Source of the DNA: Calothrix sp. PCC 7716
Lineage (GTDB): Bacteria; Cyanobacteriota; Cyanobacteriia; Cyanobacteriales; Nostocaceae
Direction of reading: 5' to 3'
Assembly (NCBI RefSeq): GCF_019977735.1
Contig: NZ_AP025018.1
Span: 6,328,580-6,392,579, forward strand
DNA: 64,000 nt
The notes beneath the pieces were generated by a model. The model was given only the letters and a program-made list of their open reading frames with translations, was not told where the DNA came from and searched no databases. Position numbers and translations under genes: made by a program. Shown here one piece after another: positions 53,144 to 62,642 of the stretch (position 1 is its first letter; the number at the start of each line of letters is the position of its first letter).

Positions 53144-53827
53144 TTAAGCTGTGCCAGCATCTGTGCTGGCTTTAATAACTTTTGCGGGAACTCCAACTGC
53201 TATGGAAAAGGGTGGAATATCTTTATTAACAACTGCTCCAGCCCCAATTACACTTCCTTCACCAATAGTTACTCCATCTAATATTCTGACACCAGAGCCA
53301 ATCCAACAAGAATCTTGAATTTCAATTCCTTCACGAGTCAAGCCATCCTTTCTATGATTATTCGCGTAAATGCTTGTATGAGATGCAATTGCACATCCTT
53401 TACCAATCTTGATAAAACCAGGACCAGCCATACAAACGTAAGGACCGATATAAGAACTGTCGCCAATATCAATTAAACAGTCAGAAACAGTAGCTCTGAT
53501 ATCAACTCCACGATCAATACAAACTTGATTACCAATACGCAGTAAGCTATTTGGCGCCCTCATATCAAAGCGTGCATCTCGCAGAATTTTTACATCATCA
53601 CCAATTTCTACCAAACAGGCTCCAAAAAACTCTACTCCGGCTTGGATGTAAAGCCTTTTACCTACATGACTCAGTATTAAAGGGTAAGCTAGTCTTCGCA
53701 ATAAAATACCGAGTGGACGGGGAATCCATCCAACTAAATTAGTCATGTTTAACTCGATTATTCTTGACAAAGTTGTAGGTGAAGCAGGCGCCGTTTGGTT
53801 AATGTTGAGTTGATTTTGGACTATCAT
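53144..53827 (-). CDS. left-handed beta-helix (hexapeptide) acyltransferase 2
   Basis: 227 aa, convergent with copy 1 with no gap between stop codons. Hexapeptide turns IKIGKGCAIASHTS, catalytic His in YANNHRK, and DSCWIGSGVRILDGVTIGEG. Start MIVQNQLNINQTAPASPTT. The substrate is probably a sugar or lipid-linked sugar, as for similar enzymes; none can be named. Confidence 0.85.
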   Translation of the reverse strand: MIVQNQLNINQTAPASPTTLSRIIELNMTNLVGWIPRPLGILLRRLAYPLILSHVGKRLYIQAGVEFFGACLVEIGDDVKILRDARFDMRAPNSLLRIGNQVCIDRGVDIRATVSDCLIDIGDSSYIGPYVCMAGPGFIKIGKGCAIASHTSIYANNHRKDGLTREGIEIQDSCWIGSGVRILDGVTIGEGSVIGAGAVVNKDIPPFSIAVGVPAKVIKASTDAGTA

Positions 53828-54737
53828 TAGTTGTTTAATCCTTAATTATTTGTTATTGAGAGAGTTTCAAAGTTTTATAACCACTTCTACTACATACTCA
53901 TAGAGTAATTAATTACTAGTCTTGCTATTAAAAGCACCTGCTTCTTGATGGCGCCTTCTAAAGTAGAAGCTTTTCGGTAAGTGTTGTTTTACGTGTATCC
54001 TGGTAAGAGTTAATAGCTCCCGTTTTTATGACGCTATACTTCTTGTGCAATAGAGTCTACAAAGCGCTGCTCTGAGATGCTCGTAAGCTGTAACTGTGGA
54101 GATCGTCTTAACAAATCTTGACAAATTTGACCAAAAGTTGTGACCTTATCGACGTGATAAGAGTTTGCTTAACAGGGATACAATTATGATGCTATACGCC
54201 TATATATATTAGTAGGGCAATCTAAGGTGGACACTGATTGCCGACTTTTAGGCTATTTTGGCGAAATTTCTTAGTACAAGGGTTACTCACTGTATGAAAG
54301 TCCCAAATTTGCTTTCGTATTATCCGCCAATTATACAAGGTTATTTACTAAATTATCAAACACATTCACGCTAACTATTTGAGAGGCAGGACAAATTTTG
54401 CCAAAATCCTGCGTTTTTTAAGCTTACAGCACAGAGCAAGAGTTATTAGCGATTTACCTTAATTTATTGTCTCCCGCAACAAATTGTTACAGAATCTCAG
54501 TCATTTGACTATTTACTTCATCTCAACACATAAGCTACCAGAAGATAGCTAAATGCCTAGATACCTCTTAAGAAGTAAATAAATCTACTATAATTTCATA
54601 AAAACGTTATAAATAATTTAAATAATTTACACTTACTTTAAAATGATTATGTTAGTCTTAATTGCAAGAATAAATGTAAACTCTTCAGATTTAAAGGGCA
54701 AAAAGGTAGCTCAAAGGTCTGACCCACCGTGATTGCT
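53828..54737. other. long intergenic stretch
   Basis: About 900 bp between the divergent acyltransferase 2 and peptide 2. AT-rich, without a convincing gene. A run TCTTGACAAATTTGACCAAAAG near 54114-54135 (partly given) holds a TTGACA -35-like box. Otherwise nothing recognised. Confidence 0.3.
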
Positions 54738-54866
54738 ATGATTATACTAACACCCTCTAAAAACTACATACAGCAAAGCCGCCATCGAAATCGGGGGAGT
54801 GCTTACATGTTTGCGCCGATGGTAAACTTCAACGAAATGGCTGAAGTAGGCGAGACTCCACCCTAG
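54738..54866 (+). CDS. conserved small peptide 2, 42 aa
   Basis: ATG 54738 to TAG 54864-54866. Starts MIILTPSKNYIQQSRHR; the C-terminus contains NRGS, YMFAPMV, FNEMAEVG and TPP, matching peptide 1 at 20 of 25 positions (changes: Ile/Ala, Leu/Met, Asp/Asn, Val/Glu, Asp/Glu). Stop codons are different (TAA and TAG) and flanking DNA is not similar. It lies upstream of acyltransferase 3, as peptide 1 lies upstream of acyltransferase 1. Confidence 0.6.
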   Translation: MIILTPSKNYIQQSRHRNRGSAYMFAPMVNFNEMAEVGETPP

Positions 54867-55453
54867 TAATTTTAATACGAGTAAAGTTTTCAGATACTTA
54901 TAAACATGTAGCTTTTTTGACATTTTTGTTGTTCAAATTGCTAATCGCTACTGAGAACATCTGAAGCTTAGTAATTGAGAAGGTTGATACCTGAAAGATA
55001 GGTTGTAACTGAAGAATGTATGTCTAATGGGTCAATACTGACATACTAGTATTTAAATTTACAGCTTTTACTGTTACTGATAGTACTTTTATAAAAGTTT
55101 GTTTTTTGTTCTTGTATTACAGTTGATAGCATAATTGTATTATCGAAGGCTAGAACCACGCGAATAACTAGTAATAGACGATAGTGTGAAGTAACTATTG
55201 CTTAGTACTAATAAAAGAGCTATCGCAGTGTTAGTGTATAGTTATTGGTTAGCAAGTTGTCAAAATAGAATCAGTATTTGAGCGTGTTTAACTAACTTAA
55301 TAATTAAGTTCAGTACGCTTATGGATGATTTTGTAACTACTACTCAATGAGTCGATTTCAAATCAAATATATATAGATACTGGTATTTTTTATACAAGTA
55401 TCTCTTGCTAATGTGGCAGATATCACGAAAATGTCACAATCAATTCTGTCTGG
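54867..55453. other. intergenic after peptide 2
   Basis: About 590 bp, AT-rich, no recognisable gene or repeat. Confidence 0.3.
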
Positions 55454-55549
55454 ATGCAAAAACATATTAGCGTAACTTGGAAAGGCTCAAATCAACAACT
55501 AGTTGAAAAATTAATAGAGCAATTTGGTGATTGCCCACAAAGCCTTTAA
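55454..55549 (+). CDS. possible 31-aa peptide
   Basis: ATG 55454 to TAA 55549, reading MQKHISVTWKGSNQQLVEKL and ending FGDCPQSL. Not related to the two conserved peptides. No strong ribosome site. Listed with low confidence because it is the only frame in the gap before the next gene. Confidence 0.2.
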   Translation: MQKHISVTWKGSNQQLVEKLIEQFGDCPQSL

Positions 55550-55621
55550 GAGCAGACAAAAATATCAAGATAAATTTTCTGGTAATTAAGTTAATTAACT
55601 AAATTTTGGGGAGTACTTACT

Positions 55622-56341
55622 ATGAATAATAATTTGAAAATTAAATTGCAGCATTATCTAGAGGTTTTACTAACAACTTTACTTGCTAGTATCCCATTAC
55701 GAATTATAGGCTCAAACTTGAGAACCTTAGTATATCGTTTAATTTTTGGCAAGATTGGTCAAAAAGTTTATATTCAAGACGGTGTGGAATTTATTGGAGC
55801 GCAAAATATAGAAATAGGCAATTTTACTGCCATATACAGAGGAGCGCATATTGACGCGTCTGGACATGAAAACAATCGTATTTGTTTCGGTTCGGAGGTA
55901 CAAGTTAAGCAAGGTGTAACTTTTCAGGCGTTAAATGATACTCATATCTTGATTGAAAAAGGTGTACTTCTCGGCCCTTATGTTTCTATCGCGGGACCCG
56001 GAAATATCAAAATTGGTAAATCCTGCATGATTGCCGCAAAATCAGGTATATATGCTAACAACCATATTTTTTCAGACTTAACTATAGACATTGCCCTGCA
56101 AGGTGTCACACGCAAAGGCATTGTAATTGAAGATGACTGTTGGCTTGGACATTCAGTAACGGTGCTTGATGGCGTGACTATTGGGAGAGGAAGTGTCATT
56201 GGCGCCGGTTCAGTTGTCACTAAAGATATTCCTCCTTATTCAGTGGCAGTGGGTGTACCAGCAAAAGTTATTAAGAATAGACAAGCAGATGCAGGACTAA
56301 ATTTACAACCTGCTCACCACAATACTCACGTGAGCGCTTAA
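55622..56341 (+). CDS. left-handed beta-helix (hexapeptide) acyltransferase 3
   Basis: 239 aa, with GGGGAG 9 nt upstream of ATG. Start MNNNLKIKLQHYLEVLLTTL, then RTLVYRLIFGKIGQKVYIQD. Hexapeptide segments IKIGKSCMIAAKSG, catalytic His in YANNHIFS, DDCWLGHSVTVLDGVTIGRG, and VAVGVPAKVIK near the end. Closest to copy 1 in gene layout; the pair (peptide plus acyltransferase) appears to have been duplicated. It is followed by the acyltransferase-3 gene on the same strand (55 bp). Confidence 0.87.
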   Translation: MNNNLKIKLQHYLEVLLTTLLASIPLRIIGSNLRTLVYRLIFGKIGQKVYIQDGVEFIGAQNIEIGNFTAIYRGAHIDASGHENNRICFGSEVQVKQGVTFQALNDTHILIEKGVLLGPYVSIAGPGNIKIGKSCMIAAKSGIYANNHIFSDLTIDIALQGVTRKGIVIEDDCWLGHSVTVLDGVTIGRGSVIGAGSVVTKDIPPYSVAVGVPAKVIKNRQADAGLNLQPAHHNTHVSA

Positions 56342-56396
56342 AGAATAAATATTGTGTCTGTTTGAGTAGTTACCTATGTAGTTTGAGAGTAAATTA

Positions 56397-57599
56397 ATGA
56401 ATCAGCCTATAGAAAAATCTTCTCGGTTACGTCTTCACTATTTGGATGGGTTGCGTGGACTTGCAGCTTTATACGTATTACTTGTCCATATTGATCCAGA
56501 AATGGGAGAAAAATTACCTTTATTCTGGTCACTGTTTGGAAAAACTCTCAGATACGGTGGATTTGCTGTAGCAATTTTTATAGCTCTATCTGGTTATGTA
56601 TTAATGCTTCCGGTGTCGCGTTCCCAGAGTGGCCATATTTCAGGTACTTTGATTGACTATATCAAGCGTAGGTCTCGTCGAATTTTACCACCTTACTATG
56701 CAGCTTTAGTGTTTAGTTTATTACTAGCATTTGCTGTTTTTTTACTGGAGACATTTAGCCAATTTAAATGGGATGACATTGCGGGGAGAGCGCATTTTTC
56801 CCCAAAATTTACATTAATTGATGTATTGTCTCACCTCTTGTTAGTTCATAATCTTAGTTACACCACTCACATAAGTATTAACCCACCAATGTGGAGTGTT
56901 GCGACAGAGTGGCAAATTTACTTTATATTTCCATTCATATTACTACCTGTTTGGCGCCGTTTTGGTTTACTTGCATCTGTAATCACAGCCTTTGTGATTA
57001 GTCTTTTACCGATATATTTATTAAATGGGTTGTTTGAGTCAGCTTCACCTTGGTATCTTGGAATATTCGCTTTAGGAATGGCAGCGGCAGAAATTGGGTT
57101 TTCCCAAAAACCAAAATTAATGAGTATGAGAAATTCTCTACCTTGGGGCGCACTCAGTGTTGTGTTTACTATTGTTGCTTTTATAACTGAGTGGAGGAAG
57201 CTAGGATTACATATATGGATAGGTCATAGCTTTTTCGGAATAGCAAGCGCTTGCCTATTTATTTACTGTACAAAGTTTATCACTGATGGTAAAACTCCGG
57301 CGCCTCTAATTTTAAAGATATTCGATCATCCTCTTGCAGTAGACATAGGAACCATTTCTTATAGCTTATATCTAACTCATGGACCAGTACTTTCATTAGT
57401 CCGTTACGGTTTATTCAATTTACAATTACCTGCTAGTACATTTGCATCTGCATCTTATCTATTAGGTACAATTGCATCACTACTTTTCGCTTACCCTTTC
57501 TACCTGTTGTTTGAAAGACCATTCACGTCAAATTTTTTCCAAAAAGGAAAATTACAAGATGCTAATTTTCAACAACCTACTAATACAAAAAAACTATAA
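56397..57599 (+). CDS. membrane O-acyltransferase, acyltransferase-3 (OafA/YrhL-type)
   Basis: 400 aa with about 10 membrane spans. Family signature RLHYLDGLRGLAALYVLLVH at the N-terminus, including the conserved His at its end; RRSRRILPPYYAAL; NPPMWSVATEWQIYFIFP; YSLYLTHGPVLSL. Such proteins add acetyl or other acyl groups to extracytoplasmic sugars or, in some systems, to peptides and lipids. It is probably in an operon with acyltransferase 3. Confidence 0.9.
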   Translation: MNQPIEKSSRLRLHYLDGLRGLAALYVLLVHIDPEMGEKLPLFWSLFGKTLRYGGFAVAIFIALSGYVLMLPVSRSQSGHISGTLIDYIKRRSRRILPPYYAALVFSLLLAFAVFLLETFSQFKWDDIAGRAHFSPKFTLIDVLSHLLLVHNLSYTTHISINPPMWSVATEWQIYFIFPFILLPVWRRFGLLASVITAFVISLLPIYLLNGLFESASPWYLGIFALGMAAAEIGFSQKPKLMSMRNSLPWGALSVVFTIVAFITEWRKLGLHIWIGHSFFGIASACLFIYCTKFITDGKTPAPLILKIFDHPLAVDIGTISYSLYLTHGPVLSLVRYGLFNLQLPASTFASASYLLGTIASLLFAYPFYLLFERPFTSNFFQKGKLQDANFQQPTNTKKL

Positions 57600-57620
57600 A
57601 ATATTTTAAGAGTGCAAATT

Positions 57621-57806
57621 ATGACTGAAAACTCTATTCAGACAACAATTTCTGATGAACGGAAATTTCGTCTTCATTTTCTAGATGGAATGATGCGTGG
57701 TATCGCTGCTTTTTATGTGCTACTCACTCATCTTTGGTTATATCAAGGAAAAAATTTACCTCAGTGGATAAATATACCAACATCGCTATCCAATATATTT
57801 TTTTAA
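57621..57806 (+). pseudogene. truncated acyltransferase-3 N-terminus
   Basis: 61 codons from ATG 57621. RKFRLHFLDGMMRGIAAFYV followed by LLTHLWLYQGKNLP is the start of an acyltransferase-3 protein, then the frame ends at 57806. The rest is missing and the VanZ-like gene begins 12 bp later, so a second acyltransferase was lost by deletion. Confidence 0.75.
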
Positions 57807-57817
57807 AATTAATACTC

Positions 57818-59275
57818 ATGAAAAATTTTACCTTAGTAATCCTTAGTGTTTCAGCAGTATTAATAGCAACACTTTATCCTTTCAATTTTTATTTTTCAGA
57901 TATTTCACTACAATATATTATTGCTAGTTTCGACAATAGTAGTTCTTTTGAAGATTTTGTAAACAATATTTTATTGTTTATGCCTTTGGGTTTTAGTTCT
58001 ACTGCTGTCTTGCAGAGAAAAAATCTAAATTTCTTCAGTAAATTCTTAGTAGTAACATTTATTAGTACGGCTTTATCATCGTTAGTTGAAGTTTTACAAA
58101 TATTTTTATCTTCTAGAACACCAACACCTGCTGATATTATAAACAATACAATTGGTGGAGTGGTTGGCATAATTTGCTTTTATTTGTGGAATTCTAAAAA
58201 CTTCTTATATATCTTATCAAGTATAGAGAATAGTCGATTCAGTAATTCTATTAGACAAATTACATTCTTCTTTGTTGGATATATACTTATTTCTTTTTTA
58301 ATATCAATATTATGGCAGAGTACAACTAATCTAAGTAATTGGAGTTTAAATCATCCGCTACTACTGGGTAATGAAAATACAGGTGATAGACCTTGGAATG
58401 GGCAGATTACAAACATTAAAATTGCTGATAGAGCATTTTCTCAAAACGAGGTTTCACAACTACTAGATAATCAAAATAATTTAAACACTACTCAAAAATA
58501 TTTGTTAGCTGACTACAAGTTAGCTGATAACAATATTTTTCAAGATATTACTGGGCAAATGCCTAAACTATTATTGCAAGGAAATTTATCAAACGTTAAA
58601 AATGAAAAAGGTGTTACTTTAAGTCCTAGCCATTGGTTTAAAACAGAAACTCCTCCAACTCTACTAAATAAAAGGATACGCAAAACATCTGAATTAACAG
58701 TATTTACTACTGTGGCAACCGCTAATGTAAACCAAACTGGCCCTGCACGTATAATTTCACTTTCAAGAAATACTTTAAACCGCAATTTCACTTTAGGACA
58801 GCAGACAACTAATTTAATCTTACGGATACGAACATCAATCACTGGAGAAAACGCTTCGCATATAGAGCTAAATGTTCCTAGCATTTTTACGAATACAAAC
58901 TTTCATAAGATAGTTATTACTTATTCCAAAGCAAAAGTTCAAGTTTACATAGATAAATTAGAGAATTCTTACTTTTTTAATTTATTAGAACTAATTCCAA
59001 GAGAGCAAAAAATAGTTTACTATGGACTAAGTTTTATACCTTTGGGCATTTATTTAGGGTTTCTAAGTATATTAGCACAAAAAAGGTATACTTTTAACAG
59101 ATTATTACTATTATTTGCTATCATATTACCTTCTCTGATATTAGAAACAGTGTTAGTAATTTATAGTGGCAAGAGTTTTAGTTTAGGAAACTTAATATTT
59201 GGTGCATTATTTACAGGCGTGACTATGCTCATATTGAAATTACGTGCTTCTAGATTATTTAAACAGCAAATTTAA
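57818..59275 (+). CDS. VanZ-like membrane protein with LamG-like domain
   Basis: 485 aa from ATG 57818 (an earlier start at 57734 overlaps the pseudogene). The first 170 residues are a VanZ-like four-helix membrane domain: NNILLFMPLGFSS, then SSLVEVLQIFLSSRTPTPAD followed by IINNTIGG. The middle (about 195-400) looks like a concanavalin/LamG sandwich outside the membrane, beginning WNGQITNIKIADRAFS. Two or three more spans end the protein. Probably acts at the cell surface with the acyltransferases; the reaction is unknown. Confidence 0.75.
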   Translation: MKNFTLVILSVSAVLIATLYPFNFYFSDISLQYIIASFDNSSSFEDFVNNILLFMPLGFSSTAVLQRKNLNFFSKFLVVTFISTALSSLVEVLQIFLSSRTPTPADIINNTIGGVVGIICFYLWNSKNFLYILSSIENSRFSNSIRQITFFFVGYILISFLISILWQSTTNLSNWSLNHPLLLGNENTGDRPWNGQITNIKIADRAFSQNEVSQLLDNQNNLNTTQKYLLADYKLADNNIFQDITGQMPKLLLQGNLSNVKNEKGVTLSPSHWFKTETPPTLLNKRIRKTSELTVFTTVATANVNQTGPARIISLSRNTLNRNFTLGQQTTNLILRIRTSITGENASHIELNVPSIFTNTNFHKIVITYSKAKVQVYIDKLENSYFFNLLELIPREQKIVYYGLSFIPLGIYLGFLSILAQKRYTFNRLLLLFAIILPSLILETVLVIYSGKSFSLGNLIFGALFTGVTMLILKLRASRLFKQQI

Positions 59276-59840
59276 ACAAATTTTTATACTGTATCGATAT
59301 GAAATTATGGGAATTAGGCTTAAAACCAATAATTTGCTCTCAGCATTCTTTATTACCAAGTATTTAATGTTTCCAGATTCCACGGTACTTTGGGCAATGC
59401 AAAACTGGGTAGAGTGGTAGCTCCTAACTTGCACATTCTAAAATCCTATATATAGCAAGGGTTTCAGAAAGATGTGCAAGTCCTATATTTTACTGGAGCG
59501 CGAAGGGCGCCAGTCGGAGGCTGACATCTTGCACCATGAGCTTCCACTCGAATAAAAGAGTTTGTAATGCTTATTTTTACGTAGGGTGGGCACTGCCCAC
59601 CTTACTTTGCCCTCGAAGGTGCAAGATGTGAGGTAGGCAACTCTCCCATATCACCGACGGTGGTAATCTCAAGTTTCAGAGCGATTGAAGCTAGTAGTTA
59701 AGTCATAAATAAGTCATATAAATTTTCAAAATAGTTTGACAAATAACCCTTATTCGATGAGTATTTAAGTCAGAACTAAGTCACATTTGAATTTATATCG
59801 TTGAAAATATTGCGATACAAGGTTTTCATACATCGGGAGA
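59276..59840. other. right end of nifE element
   Basis: No gene. Contains a GTGGGCACTGCCCAC hairpin (about 59586-59600), and TGCAAGATGTGAGGTA (from about 59620), which resembles sequence near 8934-8943. Nothing else recognised. Confidence 0.45.
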
Positions 59841-59852
59841 ATTATTCCAGTT
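59841..59852 (+). other. nifE element attachment site, right
   Basis: ATTATTCCAGTT, perfect direct repeat of 49916-49927. Confidence 0.93.
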
Positions 59853-60815
59853 AATGCTGCGGGCTTCGTAGGCAGTAAAAACCTTGGTAATCGTATTGGT
59901 GGTGAAGCTTTACTCGAATATGTTATCGGTACTGCGGAACCTGAATATACGACTCCATATGATATTAACATCATTGGTGAATATAATATCGCTGGTGAGA
60001 TGTGGAATATTTTACCACTGCTTAAAAAATTAGGTGTTCGCGTTTTATCAAAAATTACAGGTGACGCGCGCTATCAAGAAATTTGTTACGCTCACCGTGC
60101 CAAGTTAAATGTAATGATTTGCTCGAAAGCATTAATCAACATGGCACGGAAAATGGAAGAACGCTATGGTATCCCTTACATCGAAGAGTCATTCTACGGT
60201 GTTGAGGATATGAACCGTTGTTTACGGAATATCGCAGCTAAACTCGGAGACCCTCAATTACAAGAACGTGCAGAACAATTAATTGCGGAAGAAACTGCAA
60301 AACTTAATGTTGAACTGGCGCCATATCGCGCTCGCCTCAAAGGTAGACGTGTGGTTATATATACTGGGGGCGTAAAAAGTTGGTCTATTATCTCAGCCGC
60401 TCAAGACTTAGGAATGGACGTTGTAGCAACTAGTACAAAAAAGAGTACAGAAGAAGACAAAGCTCGTATTAAACAGTTATTAGGAACAGATGGTATTACT
60501 CTAGAAAAAGGTAATCCCCAAGAAATTCTGCGAGTTATTAGAGATACAAATGCCGAAATGTTGATTGCGGGAGGCCGCAACCAATATACTGCGCTCAAAG
60601 CTAGAATTCCTTTCTTAGATATCAACCAAGAACGCCATCATACCTATGCTGGCTACAGTGGAATGGTAGAAATGGCGCGCGAATTAGATGAAGCGTTGCA
60701 TAGTCCTGTATGGGAGCAAATACGCAAACCGGCGCCTTGGGACATGGAAAATGAAATTCTGTCTGATTCGATTGATTTCGACGTATTTGATTTGTCAGAA
60801 GAAGTACTTGTTTAA
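59841..60815 (+). CDS. nifE: FeMo-cofactor scaffold NifE, 3' part
   Basis: Reading from the att site gives IIPVNAAGFVGSKNLGNRIG, then EPEYTTPYDINIIGEYNIAG, MWNILPLLKKLGVRVLSKIT, NMARKMEERYGIPYIEESFY and the close ILSDSIDFDVFDLSEEVLV. This is codon 153 onward of NifE; the part has no usable start (an ATG at 60000 is internal). Functional only after the element leaves. Confidence 0.96.
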   Translation: MIPVNAAGFVGSKNLGNRIGGEALLEYVIGTAEPEYTTPYDINIIGEYNIAGEMWNILPLLKKLGVRVLSKITGDARYQEICYAHRAKLNVMICSKALINMARKMEERYGIPYIEESFYGVEDMNRCLRNIAAKLGDPQLQERAEQLIAEETAKLNVELAPYRARLKGRRVVIYTGGVKSWSIISAAQDLGMDVVATSTKKSTEEDKARIKQLLGTDGITLEKGNPQEILRVIRDTNAEMLIAGGRNQYTALKARIPFLDINQERHHTYAGYSGMVEMARELDEALHSPVWEQIRKPAPWDMENEILSDSIDFDVFDLSEEVLV

Positions 60816-60888
60816 TCGTAGGGTGGGCACTGCCCACCTTACTAACTCCTAACTCCTAACTCCCAACTCATCACTCCTCATTTAATTT
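60816..60888. repeat. nifE-nifN spacer hairpin and STRR
   Basis: GTAGGGTGGGCACTGCCCAC (from 60819) forms a hairpin, followed by CTAACTCCTAACTCCTAACT repeats. Possible RNA-processing or stability element in the nifE-nifN transcript. Confidence 0.65.
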
Positions 60889-62208
60889 ATGGCGATAGTT
60901 TCAAATTCAAATAAACCTGTTGTTGTTAATCCTCTTAAACAAAGTCAGACGCTTGGTGCAGCGATGGCTTTTTTGGGACTTAAGGGGATGATACCGCTTT
61001 TACATGGTTCCCAAGGGTGTACTGCATTTGCGAAAGTAATAATGGTGCGACACTTTCGTGAAGCAATACCGCTTGCTACTACTGCGATGACCGAAGTAAC
61101 TACTATTCTTGGTGGTGAAGAAAATATTACGCAGGCAATTTTGACATTAATGCAAAAGTCTCAACCCGAAATTATTGGGTTGTGTACTACTGCACTTACA
61201 GAAACGCGCGGGGATGATATGCAAGGTATCCTCAAAGATTTTCGTAAGCGTCATCCTGAATTGAATGATTTACCTATTGTATTAGTGTCTTCGCCAGATT
61301 TTAAAGGCGCCTTACAAGATGGTTTTGCAGCAGCAGTAGAAGCAATTGTTCGTGAATTACCACAACCAGGTAAAACAATACCACAACAAGTCAATATATT
61401 AGCGAGTTCGGCGTTTACACCTGGTGATATTCAACAAGTTAAAGATATTGTTACTGAGTTTGGCTTAGTACCTATTGTTGTACCCGACTTATCAGCTTCG
61501 ATGGATGGACATTTGGCTGATTCTTGGAGTCCTATTACTGTTGGTGGTACAACTGTAGAAGAACTGCGAAAAATTGGAAGTTCTGCTTTTACTTTGGCAT
61601 TAGGTGAAAGTGTACGCACTGCAGCATCTATATTAGAAGAACGTTTTCAAATTCCCTATGAAGTTTTTACCGAATTAACTGGTTTGCAACCTGTCGATGA
61701 ATTTATGCAGGCACTATCTGACTTAAGTGGACTTAGTGTACCAGATAAATTTAGATGGCAACGGCGCCAATTACAAGATGCGATGTTAGACACGCACTTT
61801 TATTTTGGACGCAAACGTATATCTTTAGCATTAGAGCCAGATTTGTTGTGGTCAACAGTTTTGTTCTTACAATCAATGGGGGCAGAAATTCAAGCAGCAG
61901 TAACTACAACACGTTCTCCACTTTTAGAGAACCTACCAATTGAAAACGTAGTTATTGGAGACTATGAAGACTTTGAACAACTAGCAGCAGGTTCCGATTT
62001 ATTAATTGGTAACTCTCATGCAGGAAATGTTGCTAGACGTTTAGGAATTCCATTATATCGCCAAGGTATTCCAATTTATGACCGTCTAGGCAACGGTCAA
62101 GTTACAAAAATTGGTTACAAAGGCACAATGGACATTTTATTCGACATTGGTAACATCTTGCTAGAAACAGAAGAAAGAAAAGCCAGAGAATTAAGCTACG
62201 AAATGTAA
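60889..62208 (+). CDS. nifN: FeMo-cofactor scaffold NifN
   Basis: 439 aa, intact. Partner of NifE in the cofactor scaffold. Signature segments: NPLKQSQTLGAAMAFLGLKG, HGSQGCTAFAKVIMVRHFRE, TTAMTEVTTILGGEENI and GLCTTALTETRGDDMQG, with the cluster-binding Cys in SQGCTAF. It is the first uninterrupted gene after the three elements. Confidence 0.97.
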   Translation: MAIVSNSNKPVVVNPLKQSQTLGAAMAFLGLKGMIPLLHGSQGCTAFAKVIMVRHFREAIPLATTAMTEVTTILGGEENITQAILTLMQKSQPEIIGLCTTALTETRGDDMQGILKDFRKRHPELNDLPIVLVSSPDFKGALQDGFAAAVEAIVRELPQPGKTIPQQVNILASSAFTPGDIQQVKDIVTEFGLVPIVVPDLSASMDGHLADSWSPITVGGTTVEELRKIGSSAFTLALGESVRTAASILEERFQIPYEVFTELTGLQPVDEFMQALSDLSGLSVPDKFRWQRRQLQDAMLDTHFYFGRKRISLALEPDLLWSTVLFLQSMGAEIQAAVTTTRSPLLENLPIENVVIGDYEDFEQLAAGSDLLIGNSHAGNVARRLGIPLYRQGIPIYDRLGNGQVTKIGYKGTMDILFDIGNILLETEERKARELSYEM

Positions 62209-62213
62209 TTGTT

Positions 62214-62642
62214 ATGATGAGGTTGCCAGTGAAGATTGCTTTTACAACAAGTGACAACGTACATATTAACGCTCACTTTGGGTGGGCAAAACAAATAGAT
62301 GTCTACGAAATTTCAGATAATGGATATGACTTTATCGAAACACTGAAATTTGAAGGAGACCTCAAACAAGATGGTAACGAAGATAAAGTAACACCAAAAC
62401 TCGAAGCACTATACGATTGCACCATTGTATATGTTTCTGCTATTGGTGGAACTGCTGCAGCAAAATTGATTAAAAACGGTGTAACACCAGTTAAAGCCAA
62501 ATCAGATGACGATAAAATCCGTGACGTATTAGATAAATTAGTACTAACTCTCAAAGGCAGTCCACCACCTTGGTTACGCAAAGCATTACAGCAAAAACCA
62601 ACTAGCTTTGAGGATGACTTAGAAGAGGAAACAGTAGTATGA
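62214..62642 (+). CDS. nifX: NifX, FeMo-co/NifB-co carrier
   Basis: 142 aa. Small NifX/NafY-domain protein that carries cofactor intermediates between NifB and NifEN. VKIAFTTSDNVHINAHFGWA is the family start, with AKQIDVYEI and IGGTAAAKLIKNGVTPVKAK. 5 bp after nifN; ends in a 4-bp ATGA overlap with the next gene. Confidence 0.94.
   Translation: MMRLPVKIAFTTSDNVHINAHFGWAKQIDVYEISDNGYDFIETLKFEGDLKQDGNEDKVTPKLEALYDCTIVYVSAIGGTAAAKLIKNGVTPVKAKSDDDKIRDVLDKLVLTLKGSPPPWLRKALQQKPTSFEDDLEEETVV

Larger units (their letters stand above)
49916..59852. mobile_element. nifE excision element, 9,925 bp
   Basis: Bounded by the perfect 12-bp direct repeat, with a tyrosine recombinase gene near the left end. 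NifE is split after IPIIPV and resumes with NAAGF. Joining gives about 476 aa, a normal NifE. Cargo: three LbH acetyltransferases, two small conserved peptides, an acyltransferase-3, a broken acyltransferase and a VanZ-like protein. Composition is AT-richer than the nif genes. Confidence 0.95.

Noticed and set aside
51932-54811. RGS tripeptide in the two conserved peptides as a PatS/HetN-like RGSGR signal
   Set aside because: Only RGS is shared; the full RGSGR pentapeptide is absent, and the conserved part is longer and different.
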